A stretch of DNA of 64,000 bases from Lachnospiraceae bacterium (GTDB lineage Bacteria; Bacillota; Clostridia; Lachnospirales; Lachnospiraceae), in NCBI GenBank assembly GCA_015057435.1, contig SVEJ01000003.1:38393-102392 (forward strand), written 5' to 3'. The notes beneath the pieces were generated by a model that saw only the letters and a list, made by a program, of their open reading frames with translations, was not told the origin of the DNA and made no database searches. A program made the position numbers and the translations under genes. Positions 9,561 to 18,519 of the stretch are shown piece after piece. Each line of letters begins with the position of its first letter. The stretch's first letter is position 1.

Positions 9561-11435
9561 ATGACGATTAGAGAAAAAAACATTGAAGCAATCAAAATTA
9601 AAAATAAAAAGCTGTATGAAAATCTGATAAAGTTGGATGGCGTACCTTCATCGGAACTTGAAGTGATGATAGAAGATGCGAAAGATGGTAGTCAAATTAT
9701 TAGCGTGGTAAAAGATGATAAAAAAACTCCTCTTAATAGTACATACCGTCCAAGAGGAGAGGCAGAGAAATTTGTCCAGAAGTATGATGAATTGGTATCA
9801 GGGGCAATTCTTGTTTTTCTCGGATTAGGAAACGGAATTGTGTTAGAGGAATTGTTGAAAAAAACACAAGAAGATAATGCTATATTTATATATGAGCCAT
9901 CCTTAGAGATTTTTCTAACCGCGATTGAACATTTTGATTTTTCTGAAATCCTTAAGATTGATGGAGTGGAACTGTTTGTTAAAGGGTTGAATGATAGCGA
10001 AATCGGATTGTATCTTAGTGCGAACATGAATCATATGAATGTATATCTTACTTTCATTGAAAGTTTGCCAAAGTACAAAGAATTATTCCCAAGAGAATAT
10101 ATCGAGTTGTACCATATATATGAGGATAAGAAAAGATTTGTATTCATGGATATTAATACAAGAATTAAGGTGCGTAATGAATTCATGATTAATCCGATTC
10201 GAAATCTGGAATATGCGTTTCATAGCAAATCAGCACATGATTTTAAAAAGATATTTAATCCGGATATGCCGGCAATTCTTGTGGCAGCAGGTCCGTCGTT
10301 AGAGAAAAATATCGAACAGTTAAAAGAGGCAAAAGGAAAAGCTTTTATATTTGCAGTAGACAGAGCAGCGAAATATCTGCTTAATCATGGAATAGAGCCT
10401 GATATGGTGGCTGCGATTGATTATCTAAAGCCGATAGAGTTTTTTGATGATGATAGAATGAAAAAGATTCCGTTGGTCATTCTTACAGATTTCAATCATA
10501 AAGCAATGGAGTTGTTAGATGGGAATGATTTCATTTATGGATCAACGGATTTGAAGTTATATAGGGATTTCTTTGCGGAATTTGATAATACAATTATCGG
10601 ATTGCCACAAGGAGGATCTGTGGCAACATATGTATTTGCCCTGTTACAATATTGGAACTTTAAGAAGATTATACTTGTGGGACAAGATCTTGCCTTGGCT
10701 GGTGAAAAGCACCATGCAGGTGAAGGGACAATTAAGAGAGAGGATATTAAGAGAGAGATCATAGAAGTTCCGGGTAATGTAGAAGATGTTGTATATACAA
10801 CGCCGGACTTTTATGCATATCTTCGTTGGTTTGAGATGGCAGTTGAACATTATTATCCGTCCGGTGAAGTGATTAATGCGACAGAGGGTGGAGCGAAGAT
10901 TAACGGAATGAAAGTGATGCCGTTAAAAGAAGCGCTGTTATTATATTGTGACGGAGAAACATATGATTACAAAAAGTTATTTGAGCGTGTTCCGTATTTC
11001 TTGACAGAAGAAAGATATCAGGAAGCATATGCATATTTGTATGAGTATTTGTTGCAGATGAACAAACTGAAAGGGAAATTGAAGGACGCAAAGAGTGCTG
11101 CCGAAAGAGCAGTGACTTTGGTCGAAAGAAAAGATATTGCAGGAAAAGAATTCAAGAAACTGAATCAGACTTTGGACTCTGTATTTAAAGCATATGACGG
11201 AACAGCAATCGCAGAGATAATATCTAAGGTTTCTGCGGATACAGAAATATCATCCATTGTTGATCTATATGTGGGAAAAGATGACGAACAGGAAGAATTG
11301 TTACGTCTATATAAGAAGCTTAAGATGAATTATGAAAGCTATTATACACACATTGATGAATTGATTGCATTGTATGAAGAGGTGATGGAGAAAATCCGTG
11401 TAAAATATCAATTGAAAAATTGTGATTTGTCATAA
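9561..11435 (+). CDS. Motility-associated factor (Maf/DUF115) glycosyltransferase 1
   Basis: FNPDMPAILVAAGPSLEKNIEQLKEAKGKAFIFAVDRAAKYLLNHGIEPDMVAAID DUF115 core. Confidence 0.9.
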   Translation: MTIREKNIEAIKIKNKKLYENLIKLDGVPSSELEVMIEDAKDGSQIISVVKDDKKTPLNSTYRPRGEAEKFVQKYDELVSGAILVFLGLGNGIVLEELLKKTQEDNAIFIYEPSLEIFLTAIEHFDFSEILKIDGVELFVKGLNDSEIGLYLSANMNHMNVYLTFIESLPKYKELFPREYIELYHIYEDKKRFVFMDINTRIKVRNEFMINPIRNLEYAFHSKSAHDFKKIFNPDMPAILVAAGPSLEKNIEQLKEAKGKAFIFAVDRAAKYLLNHGIEPDMVAAIDYLKPIEFFDDDRMKKIPLVILTDFNHKAMELLDGNDFIYGSTDLKLYRDFFAEFDNTIIGLPQGGSVATYVFALLQYWNFKKIILVGQDLALAGEKHHAGEGTIKREDIKREIIEVPGNVEDVVYTTPDFYAYLRWFEMAVEHYYPSGEVINATEGGAKINGMKVMPLKEALLLYCDGETYDYKKLFERVPYFLTEERYQEAYAYLYEYLLQMNKLKGKLKDAKSAAERAVTLVERKDIAGKEFKKLNQTLDSVFKAYDGTAIAEIISKVSADTEISSIVDLYVGKDDEQEELLRLYKKLKMNYESYYTHIDELIALYEEVMEKIRVKYQLKNCDLS

Positions 11436-11495
11436 TTTGTATTATAATGTAGAAAAGTGATTTTTGAGGTAGGTTACGAATACGGAGGGACAAGG

Positions 11496-12491
11496 ATGTT
11501 AAATGACAAAGTGATTTTGATTACCGGGGGTACGGGTTCTTTTGGTAAGAAGTTTTTGGAAATGATTTTTCAAAAGTATAATCCAAAGAAGGTTATCATT
11601 TATTCCAGAGATGAGTACAAGCAAAGTGTTATGCAAGCAGAATATAAAGATAAGATTGATATGAGTAAGGTACGTTTCTTTATCGGAGATGTAAGAGATA
11701 AGGATCGCTTATATCGTGCGTTCGATGGCGTGGATTATGTAATTCATGCGGCAGCAATGAAACAGGTTCCTACGTGTGAATACAATCCATTTGAAGCAAT
11801 TAAGACCAATATTCATGGTGCGCAGAATATTATTGATGCAGCACTTGATCGAGGTGTGAAGAAGGTTGTGGCATTATCTACTGATAAGGCGGTGAATCCG
11901 ATTAATCTGTACGGTGGAACCAAGCTTGTATCAGATAAGTTATTTATTGCAGCAAATGCATACAGAGGCAACAATTACAATACAATTTTTTCGGTTGTTC
12001 GTTATGGTAATGTGGCAGGAAGTCGTGGTTCTGTAATCCCGATTTGGAAAAATATTATTGACCAGGGTGGTACAACATTAGGTGTGACGGATATGCGAAT
12101 GACGCGTTTTTGGATTACCTTAGAAGAAGGTGTGGAACTTGTGTTCAAAGCCTTACAGGAATCAAAAGGCGGAGAAACCTATATTTCTAAGATTCCTTCG
12201 TTCCATATTGGTGATTTGGCAAAGGCGATGTTGCCGGATTGTACGATTGATGAGTTTGGTATTCGTGAAGGAGAGAAACTCCATGAAGTAATGGTAACGA
12301 AAGATGATTCCTGGACAACCTATGAATATGACAAGCATTATATTATCTATCCGCATATGAATTGGTGTAATCTGTCGGAGAATGTACAGCCGGGAGGAAA
12401 GCTTGTAGAACCGGGATTTGAATATAATTCAGGAACCAACAAGGAATGGTTGTCCGTTGAACAATTAAGAGAAGCATTAAAAAATATTTAA
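11496..12491 (+). CDS. pseB: UDP-GlcNAc 4,6-dehydratase (5-inverting) PseB
   Basis: ILITGGTGSFGKKF...YSRDEYKQ...AAMKQVPTCEYNPFEAIKTNIHGAQN. Confidence 0.93.
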   Translation: MLNDKVILITGGTGSFGKKFLEMIFQKYNPKKVIIYSRDEYKQSVMQAEYKDKIDMSKVRFFIGDVRDKDRLYRAFDGVDYVIHAAAMKQVPTCEYNPFEAIKTNIHGAQNIIDAALDRGVKKVVALSTDKAVNPINLYGGTKLVSDKLFIAANAYRGNNYNTIFSVVRYGNVAGSRGSVIPIWKNIIDQGGTTLGVTDMRMTRFWITLEEGVELVFKALQESKGGETYISKIPSFHIGDLAKAMLPDCTIDEFGIREGEKLHEVMVTKDDSWTTYEYDKHYIIYPHMNWCNLSENVQPGGKLVEPGFEYNSGTNKEWLSVEQLREALKNI

Positions 12492-12502
12492 GTAGAAAGA
12501 AG

Positions 12503-12527
12503 AAGGCGAAATATTTTCGCCTTTTTC
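12503..12527 (+). terminator. Internal terminator/attenuator between pseB and pseF
   Basis: AAGGCGAAA-TAT-TTTCGCCTT-TTTC. Confidence 0.6.
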
Positions 12528-12550
12528 TTACAACAAGGAGATAGAAGATT

Positions 12551-13237
12551 ATGAGCCGAAAGATAGCAGTGATTACAGCCAGGGGTGGAAGTAAAAGAAT
12601 TCCCAAAAAGAATATCAAGGAATTTTGTGGTAAGCCTATATTGGCTTATTCTATTAAAGCTGCATTAGAATCAAATATATTTGATGAAGTAATGGTGTCT
12701 ACGGATAGTAGAGAAATCGCAGAAATTGCAATTGAGTACGGAGCAAATGTACCTTTTATGAGAAGTGACGAGACGGCGAATGACTATGCAACGACCAACG
12801 ATGTATTGAAAGAAGTGTTTTCAGAATATGAGAAAAAAGGACAGAAATTTGACGTGGCAGTATGTATATATCCAACGGCACCATTTATTACTGCAGAGAA
12901 ATTAAGAGAAGCGGTAGCGTTAATGGAACAAGAAGGAGTGGATGCAGTAACGCCGGTCGTTCGTTTTTCTTTTCCGCCCCAGAGGGCATTCGTTATTCGT
13001 GATGGAGCGATACAATATCAATTTCCGGAAAATGCTGTAAAGCGTTCGCAGGATTTGGAACCCATCTATCATGATTGTGGGCAGTTTTATGTAATGAGGA
13101 TTGAAAATGTAATAAATGGTGTAGGACCGAAACGGGCAGTGCCTTATATATTACCGGAGACAGAAGTCCAGGATATTGATACGCAAGAAGACTGGGAAAT
13201 AGCAGAGATGAAATATAGGATGATGAAACATGATTAG
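12551..13237 (+). CDS. pseF: Pseudaminic acid cytidylyltransferase PseF
   Basis: AVITARGGSKRIPKKNIKEFCGKPILAYSI...VMVSTDSREIAEIA. Confidence 0.9.
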   Translation: MSRKIAVITARGGSKRIPKKNIKEFCGKPILAYSIKAALESNIFDEVMVSTDSREIAEIAIEYGANVPFMRSDETANDYATTNDVLKEVFSEYEKKGQKFDVAVCIYPTAPFITAEKLREAVALMEQEGVDAVTPVVRFSFPPQRAFVIRDGAIQYQFPENAVKRSQDLEPIYHDCGQFYVMRIENVINGVGPKRAVPYILPETEVQDIDTQEDWEIAEMKYRMMKHD

Positions 13238-13910
13238 TAAGTATGAAATAGACGGAACAAAGATATATAAATTCGTATTGGATGCGATTCGTTCTAATAT
13301 GTACATTATGATAAGACATAACGTTGCATGTATTATTGACCCTCATATCTGTGAAGAGGCAGATGCGTTGTTGAAGAGAGAGTCGATTAATAAGATATGG
13401 GTTTTGTTAACTCACGAACACTATGATCATATCTTAGGTGTTAACCATTTTAGAGAACAATATGAATGTGTTGTAATCGGAAGTGACAGTGCAAAAAAGA
13501 ATACACCATATCCGGTAAAAAATTTATCTGCCTATTACAAAGCATTGTTGATTACGCAAGATGAAGAGACAATCCACAAAGCTGAGCAGATTTTCTCGGA
13601 GGATTATAGTTGTCAGGTGGATGTTGGGTTTGATAAGGAATATGTACTTGATTTTGAGGGGATGCATCTTAAATTGATATCTACACCGGGACATTCGAAA
13701 GGTAGCATTTGTATTGTTGCAAATGATGAGTATGTATTTACTGGTGATAGTCTGGTGGATGGAAAGGAAATTATTACCAGATTACCGGGAGGTAGTAAGA
13801 AGGAATATCAAAGCATTACCAAGCCGTTTCTCGAAAGTTTATCGAAAGATACGATTGTATTTCCGGGACACGGAGAAGAAGGTGAAATAAGCCGATTTGA
13901 AATTGTATAA
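13230..13910 (+). CDS. MBL-fold hydrolase (glyoxalase II-like)
   Basis: LTHEHYDHILG, STPGHSKGSICI, FTGDSL, FPGHGEEG; overlaps pseF by 8 nt. Confidence 0.9.
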   Translation: MISKYEIDGTKIYKFVLDAIRSNMYIMIRHNVACIIDPHICEEADALLKRESINKIWVLLTHEHYDHILGVNHFREQYECVVIGSDSAKKNTPYPVKNLSAYYKALLITQDEETIHKAEQIFSEDYSCQVDVGFDKEYVLDFEGMHLKLISTPGHSKGSICIVANDEYVFTGDSLVDGKEIITRLPGGSKKEYQSITKPFLESLSKDTIVFPGHGEEGEISRFEIV

Positions 13911-13934
13911 TGTGAATGAGAAGGAGGTGCTGTA

Positions 13935-14984
13935 GTGAATAAAGAAATATATATTGGTGACAGATTAATCAGTGATAATGCGCCGGCATATATTATTGCG
14001 GAAATGTCAGCGAATCATCTGATGGATTTTGACAGAGCAAAAAAGATCATATATGAATTAAGAGACTGCGGAATTGATGCAGTGAAGCTACAGACATATA
14101 CGGCGGATACCATTACAATCGATTGTGACAATGAGGAATTTCAACTTCACGGTGGTTTGTGGGATGGAGAGACATTGTATTCGCTTTATCAAAAGGCATA
14201 TACCCCATGGGAGTGGCAAGGAGAATTAGTAGAGTATGCGAATGATTTGGGTTTGACATGTTTCTCATCGCCCTTCGATTTAACTGCGGTTGATTTTATG
14301 GAAGAGATAGGAATGCCGGCTTATAAGGTGGCATCGTATGAAATAAATGATATCCCCCTGATTCGAAAGATTGCAAGAAAGGGTAAGCCGATTATTATTT
14401 CAACCGGTACGGCTTATCTTGAAGACATAGAAAGAGCTTTGAGAGTCTGTAAAGAAGAGGGGAATGATAATGTTATCTTGTTAAAATGCACATCGGCATA
14501 TCCATGTCCTTATGAGGATATGAATATCAACGTCATTCCGCTGATGCATCGTACGTTTGATTGTATGGTTGGTTTGTCCGATCATACATTGGGTAATGAG
14601 GTTGTGTTGGGTTCTATTGCATTAGGAGCAAGAGTAATTGAAAAGCATGTTACTTTGAAAAGAGCAGATGGTGGACCGGATGCAGCATTTTCTATGGAGA
14701 TAGAAGAATTCAAAGATATGGTGAGACAGATAAGAAATCTGGAGAAGGCACTTGGAAGAGCAACATTTGAATTGACAGAAAAACAGAAATTTGCGCGTTA
14801 CGGTACACGTTCATTATATGTCGTGAAAGATATTAAGGCAGGAGAGAAGATAACGTCTGATAATGTTCGTTCTATTCGACCGGGACTTGGTTTGCACACT
14901 ATGTATTACGAGGATGTGTTAGGTAAAGTTGCGATAAAGAATTTAAAAAAGGGAACACCGCTATCATGGAATATGATGGAATAG
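13935..14984 (+). CDS. pseI: Pseudaminic acid synthase PseI (NeuB family with SAF domain)
   Basis: APAYIIAEMSANHLMDFDRAKKIIYELRDCGIDAVKLQTYTADTITID...FSSPFDLTAVDFMEEIGMPAYKVAS. Confidence 0.92.
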   Translation: MNKEIYIGDRLISDNAPAYIIAEMSANHLMDFDRAKKIIYELRDCGIDAVKLQTYTADTITIDCDNEEFQLHGGLWDGETLYSLYQKAYTPWEWQGELVEYANDLGLTCFSSPFDLTAVDFMEEIGMPAYKVASYEINDIPLIRKIARKGKPIIISTGTAYLEDIERALRVCKEEGNDNVILLKCTSAYPCPYEDMNINVIPLMHRTFDCMVGLSDHTLGNEVVLGSIALGARVIEKHVTLKRADGGPDAAFSMEIEEFKDMVRQIRNLEKALGRATFELTEKQKFARYGTRSLYVVKDIKAGEKITSDNVRSIRPGLGLHTMYYEDVLGKVAIKNLKKGTPLSWNMME

Positions 14985-15000
14985 AAAATGTGAGGTGTGT

Positions 15001-16071
15001 ATGAAAGCAGTATTTAAGGGAAAGAAAATATCAGGAATATTAGGGATTTTGCCGGATGAAGTAAGTTACTTTGATGACGAAGTCGATAATTATGCATTTC
15101 CGCCAAAACAGACATTACGTCTCAAAAAAGTGATGGGTTTTGAAAAACACAGACTTGCAAAAGCAGATAGTACAGTTTCTGATTTTTGTATTTTTGGTTT
15201 AAAGCATTTGTTGGCAGAGGGCAAGGTTAAGAAAGAGGAGATTGGTGCAATTGTTGTAGTGACATTGTCTCCGGATTATTTTGTGCCGCATGTAAGTAAC
15301 ATTATTCATGGAGAATGTGAATTGCCGGAGGATGTACTTTGCATGGATATTGCACAAGGATGTTGTGGTTATCTGTTAGGGCTTATGCAATCTTTCATGT
15401 TGTTGGATGTATTGAAAGATAAGAAAGTTGTATTGTTTAATACGGATGTGCTAAGCCACAAAGTATCTAAGCAAGACAGGAACGATTATCCATTGATTGG
15501 AGATGCAACGAGCATTAGTGTTATAGAAAATGATGTTAATGCTGATGATATTTATTTTGAATTGCATACAAATGGCGGACAACGAAATGCTTTGATAATA
15601 CCTGCGGGTGGATTTGCTATGCCGTCTACATCAGAAACGGCTGTTATGAAAGAGATGGAGGATGGAAATCGTCGTTCGTTAGATCATCTGCATATGGACG
15701 GAGCAGAGGTTTTTAACTTTGTTCAGACGAAGATTCCGCCTATGCTCGAAGAAACATTTCAGTCGTTGAATATTCGAAAAGAAGATATAGATTATTACTT
15801 GTTCCATCAGCCGAATAAGTTTATGTTGAAAAAATTAGCGGATAAGATTGGTGTACCATACGAAAAAATGTTTATGAACGTGGTGGAGAATTTTGGTAAT
15901 CCGAGTGGAGCGTCTATACCGATGAATATAGTATACAATATAAGAAGTTTGTTGATAGATAATAACTTTACTTGCTGTTTGTCGGCGTTTGGCTCGGGAT
16001 TGACTTGGGGAATTATGGTAATGAAATTAGGTGGTTTTGATTTTTGTGATCTTATAGAATCACCATATTGA
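15001..16071 (+). CDS. 3-oxoacyl-ACP synthase III-like protein (KAS III-1)
   Basis: AQGCCGYLLGL (Cys), FHQPNKFML (His), NFGNPSGAS (Asn) triad. Confidence 0.85.
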   Translation: MKAVFKGKKISGILGILPDEVSYFDDEVDNYAFPPKQTLRLKKVMGFEKHRLAKADSTVSDFCIFGLKHLLAEGKVKKEEIGAIVVVTLSPDYFVPHVSNIIHGECELPEDVLCMDIAQGCCGYLLGLMQSFMLLDVLKDKKVVLFNTDVLSHKVSKQDRNDYPLIGDATSISVIENDVNADDIYFELHTNGGQRNALIIPAGGFAMPSTSETAVMKEMEDGNRRSLDHLHMDGAEVFNFVQTKIPPMLEETFQSLNIRKEDIDYYLFHQPNKFMLKKLADKIGVPYEKMFMNVVENFGNPSGASIPMNIVYNIRSLLIDNNFTCCLSAFGSGLTWGIMVMKLGGFDFCDLIESPY

Positions 16072-16090
16072 ATTTGGTCAGGAGGGCATT

Positions 16091-16963
16091 ATGCGTTTTA
16101 CAAAAGTGATTTTGGTCGGATCTGGCAAAATTGCATGTGATTGTCTAAGATACATGATAACAATAGTAGCTATTAAAGATATCGTTGTATTAGAGTCACA
16201 GAACAACCAATTGTCAATGCTTGCCAACGTGTGTAAAAAGGAAAATATAAGTTATTCTGTGTTGGAAAATAAGAAAGATATTGAACAATTTATGCTTGCA
16301 CACGTTGAGAATGAAAGAACGTTAATTGTTAGTGCAAATAACAGATTCATTTTTACGCCACAAATTATCCAAAAGGAATACGTTGAAATTATAAATTTTC
16401 ATTACGCGTTATTACCTAGGTATAGGGGGATGAATATACCCACATGGGTTATATATAACGGAGAAAAGGAAACGGGTATAACTTGGCATTTTGTAACAGA
16501 GCAAGTGGATAAAGGAAAGATAATTGCGCAACGGACTATTCCGATTAACGATATGACTAATGCGTTGGAAGTAACAAGAAAGGGAATGCTTTTAGGAATA
16601 GAAGCATTTGAGAGTTTTATAGCGGAATTGCTAGATAATAAGATGGACGGAATGGATGTATTGTATCCTGAAGAGGATGTCATTTATTATAACTCACAAT
16701 TACCGATGGCAGGTGTGATTGACTTAAATCAATCCATAGAGGATATAAGTCGTCTGCTTAGAAGTTTTGATTATGGGGGAATGAAAGTTATTCCGTATTT
16801 GCGATTGTATTACAATAATAATTGCTATGAAGTTCAAAGATATAAATTAAGAAAACTATCAACTGTAAAAAAAAGAATGATAGAATACAAAGAAGATACA
16901 GTGTTTGTGAAAGACGTGGATGGAGAGATTGAATTATATTTAAAACCATTTCGGAATGATTAA
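16091..16963 (+). CDS. Formyltransferase-fold protein (sugar N-formyltransferase candidate)
   Basis: IINFHYALLPRYRGMNIPTWVIYNGEKETGITWHFVTEQVDKGKIIAQ keeps N..H..D catalytic pattern. Confidence 0.85.
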   Translation: MRFTKVILVGSGKIACDCLRYMITIVAIKDIVVLESQNNQLSMLANVCKKENISYSVLENKKDIEQFMLAHVENERTLIVSANNRFIFTPQIIQKEYVEIINFHYALLPRYRGMNIPTWVIYNGEKETGITWHFVTEQVDKGKIIAQRTIPINDMTNALEVTRKGMLLGIEAFESFIAELLDNKMDGMDVLYPEEDVIYYNSQLPMAGVIDLNQSIEDISRLLRSFDYGGMKVIPYLRLYYNNNCYEVQRYKLRKLSTVKKRMIEYKEDTVFVKDVDGEIELYLKPFRND

Positions 16964-17009
16964 TCATAGATGAATGTAAAAATAAATTGATATTTGGGAG
17001 ATTTCAATT

Positions 17010-17668
17010 ATGGTGGAAGATTTGAAAGGAAAAAAGGTAAGTATATGGGGAACCGGAATGGGTGGAAAAAAGATGTATACTTTTTGAAAAACCATGCCGA
17101 GATAGAATGTTTCTACGATAGCGATGAAAGAAAAAGTGGAATGTTACTATATGATGTACCAATTAGAAAATGGTCACCATTGGTAGATGTATTATATTTA
17201 TTTGTAGTAGAGGAAGATAAATCTATTTTTTCGTTTCAGCAGCGGTTATCCATGGTTCGAGAAGGGGTGAAAGAGTATAATAATGTATTGGTAATACCAA
17301 GTGGTGATTTTATGATTTCAACACTGACTTTTCCGGGATATTTCATGAAGGACAATCCTGCTAGGGCATGTTATGATACGTTTCTGGATTTGAAAATCTT
17401 CGCACATTATGTGGCGCCTGCGTTTGGTATTGAAAGTAGGTTTGTAGGATGTGAACCTTTTGATAAGGTAACAGCACAGTACAATCATGATATGAAAATT
17501 ATCTTACAGGCTCAAGGAATTATGGTGATTGAAATTCCACGAAAAGAAGTGGAAGGGCAAGTCATTAGTGCTACTGTGGTGAGGAAATTGTTAATGGATA
17601 AAGATTGGACTAAATTAGAGAGATTTGTTCCGGCATCCACGCTTGAGATTTTAAAATTAAATAAATGA
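17010..17668 (+). pseudogene. [Citrate lyase] ligase (CitC)-like gene split across two frames; possible -1 frameshift
   Basis: Frame 1 MVEDLKGKKVSIWGTGMGGKKMYTF* joins frame -1 ...FLKNHAEIECFYDSDERKSG...VDVLYLFVVEEDKSIF...VLVIPSGDFMISTLTFPGYF...IEIPRKEVEGQVISATVVRKLL. Confidence 0.65.
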
Positions 17669-17677
17669 TAAATGTTT

Positions 17678-17710
17678 AAAAATCCGATGAGGGAATTTCA
17701 TCGGATTTTT
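17678..17710. terminator. Bidirectional terminator between convergent units
   Basis: AAAAATCCGATGA-GGGAAT-TTCATCGGATTTTT. Confidence 0.85.
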
Positions 17711-17740
17711 GACATTTATATAGAACAATTATAATTGCAA

Positions 17741-18505
17741 TCAACCGAGCCCAGAACCGCCATCAGCATGTAATGCACGACCGGTAATACAAGATGAAGC
17801 GTCGCTTAATAGGAACATACAAGCATTGGCTATTTCGTAAGGGGAAGAAGCACCTAACAACTGATGTTCCAATGTCTCGTTAACGATATCATTAGAACCT
17901 GTATAATCAATGTTAAAGGCAGAATCAAACATAGGTGTTTTGACAAAGCCTGGCATTATAGTGTTAATTCGAATGTTTTTAGGAGCTAGTTCTGGAGCTA
18001 AGGACTCTATGGATGCATTCATGGCAGCTTTGGTTGCAGAATAGATAGTTTGGCATTTGCCAGGGGATACCGCAGCAATAGAAGAAATTCCTACAATACT
18101 TCCGCCATTACTATATTTCTTTTTTGAAAATAGTCGTACTAATTCTAGAAAAGCATAATAATTCACGTGCATTTGAGCATCTATTCTTTTGGACGATAGC
18201 ATTTGAATTGATTCCACACTTGATATGCCTGCACAATGTACAAGTCCATCAAGTTTTTTTCCATCCGAAACAATTGTTTTAAATTCTTCTGTTAAATCTT
18301 TGTTTTGGGAGAGGTCTACGCATATTTTTATATGGTTATTCCCCTGCATTTGTGATAAGGTATCGTTTATTTTATCCTCGTTTCGTGCAATCATAGCAAC
18401 AGTAGCTCCTTGTTTTGATAGAGCGATAGATAATGTTTGACCAATACCAGAGGATGCTCCGGTAACAAGTATTTTCTTTTCTGTAAAATCAAATGGATTA
18501 TACAT
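17741..18505 (-). CDS. Short-chain dehydrogenase/reductase, FabG-like
   Basis: ILVTGASSGIGQTL, YSATKAAM, IRINTIMPGFVKTPM. Confidence 0.92.
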   Translation of the reverse strand: MYNPFDFTEKKILVTGASSGIGQTLSIALSKQGATVAMIARNEDKINDTLSQMQGNNHIKICVDLSQNKDLTEEFKTIVSDGKKLDGLVHCAGISSVESIQMLSSKRIDAQMHVNYYAFLELVRLFSKKKYSNGGSIVGISSIAAVSPGKCQTIYSATKAAMNASIESLAPELAPKNIRINTIMPGFVKTPMFDSAFNIDYTGSNDIVNETLEHQLLGASSPYEIANACMFLLSDASSCITGRALHADGGSGLG

Positions 18506-18519
18506 ATAGGCCTCCGTTT

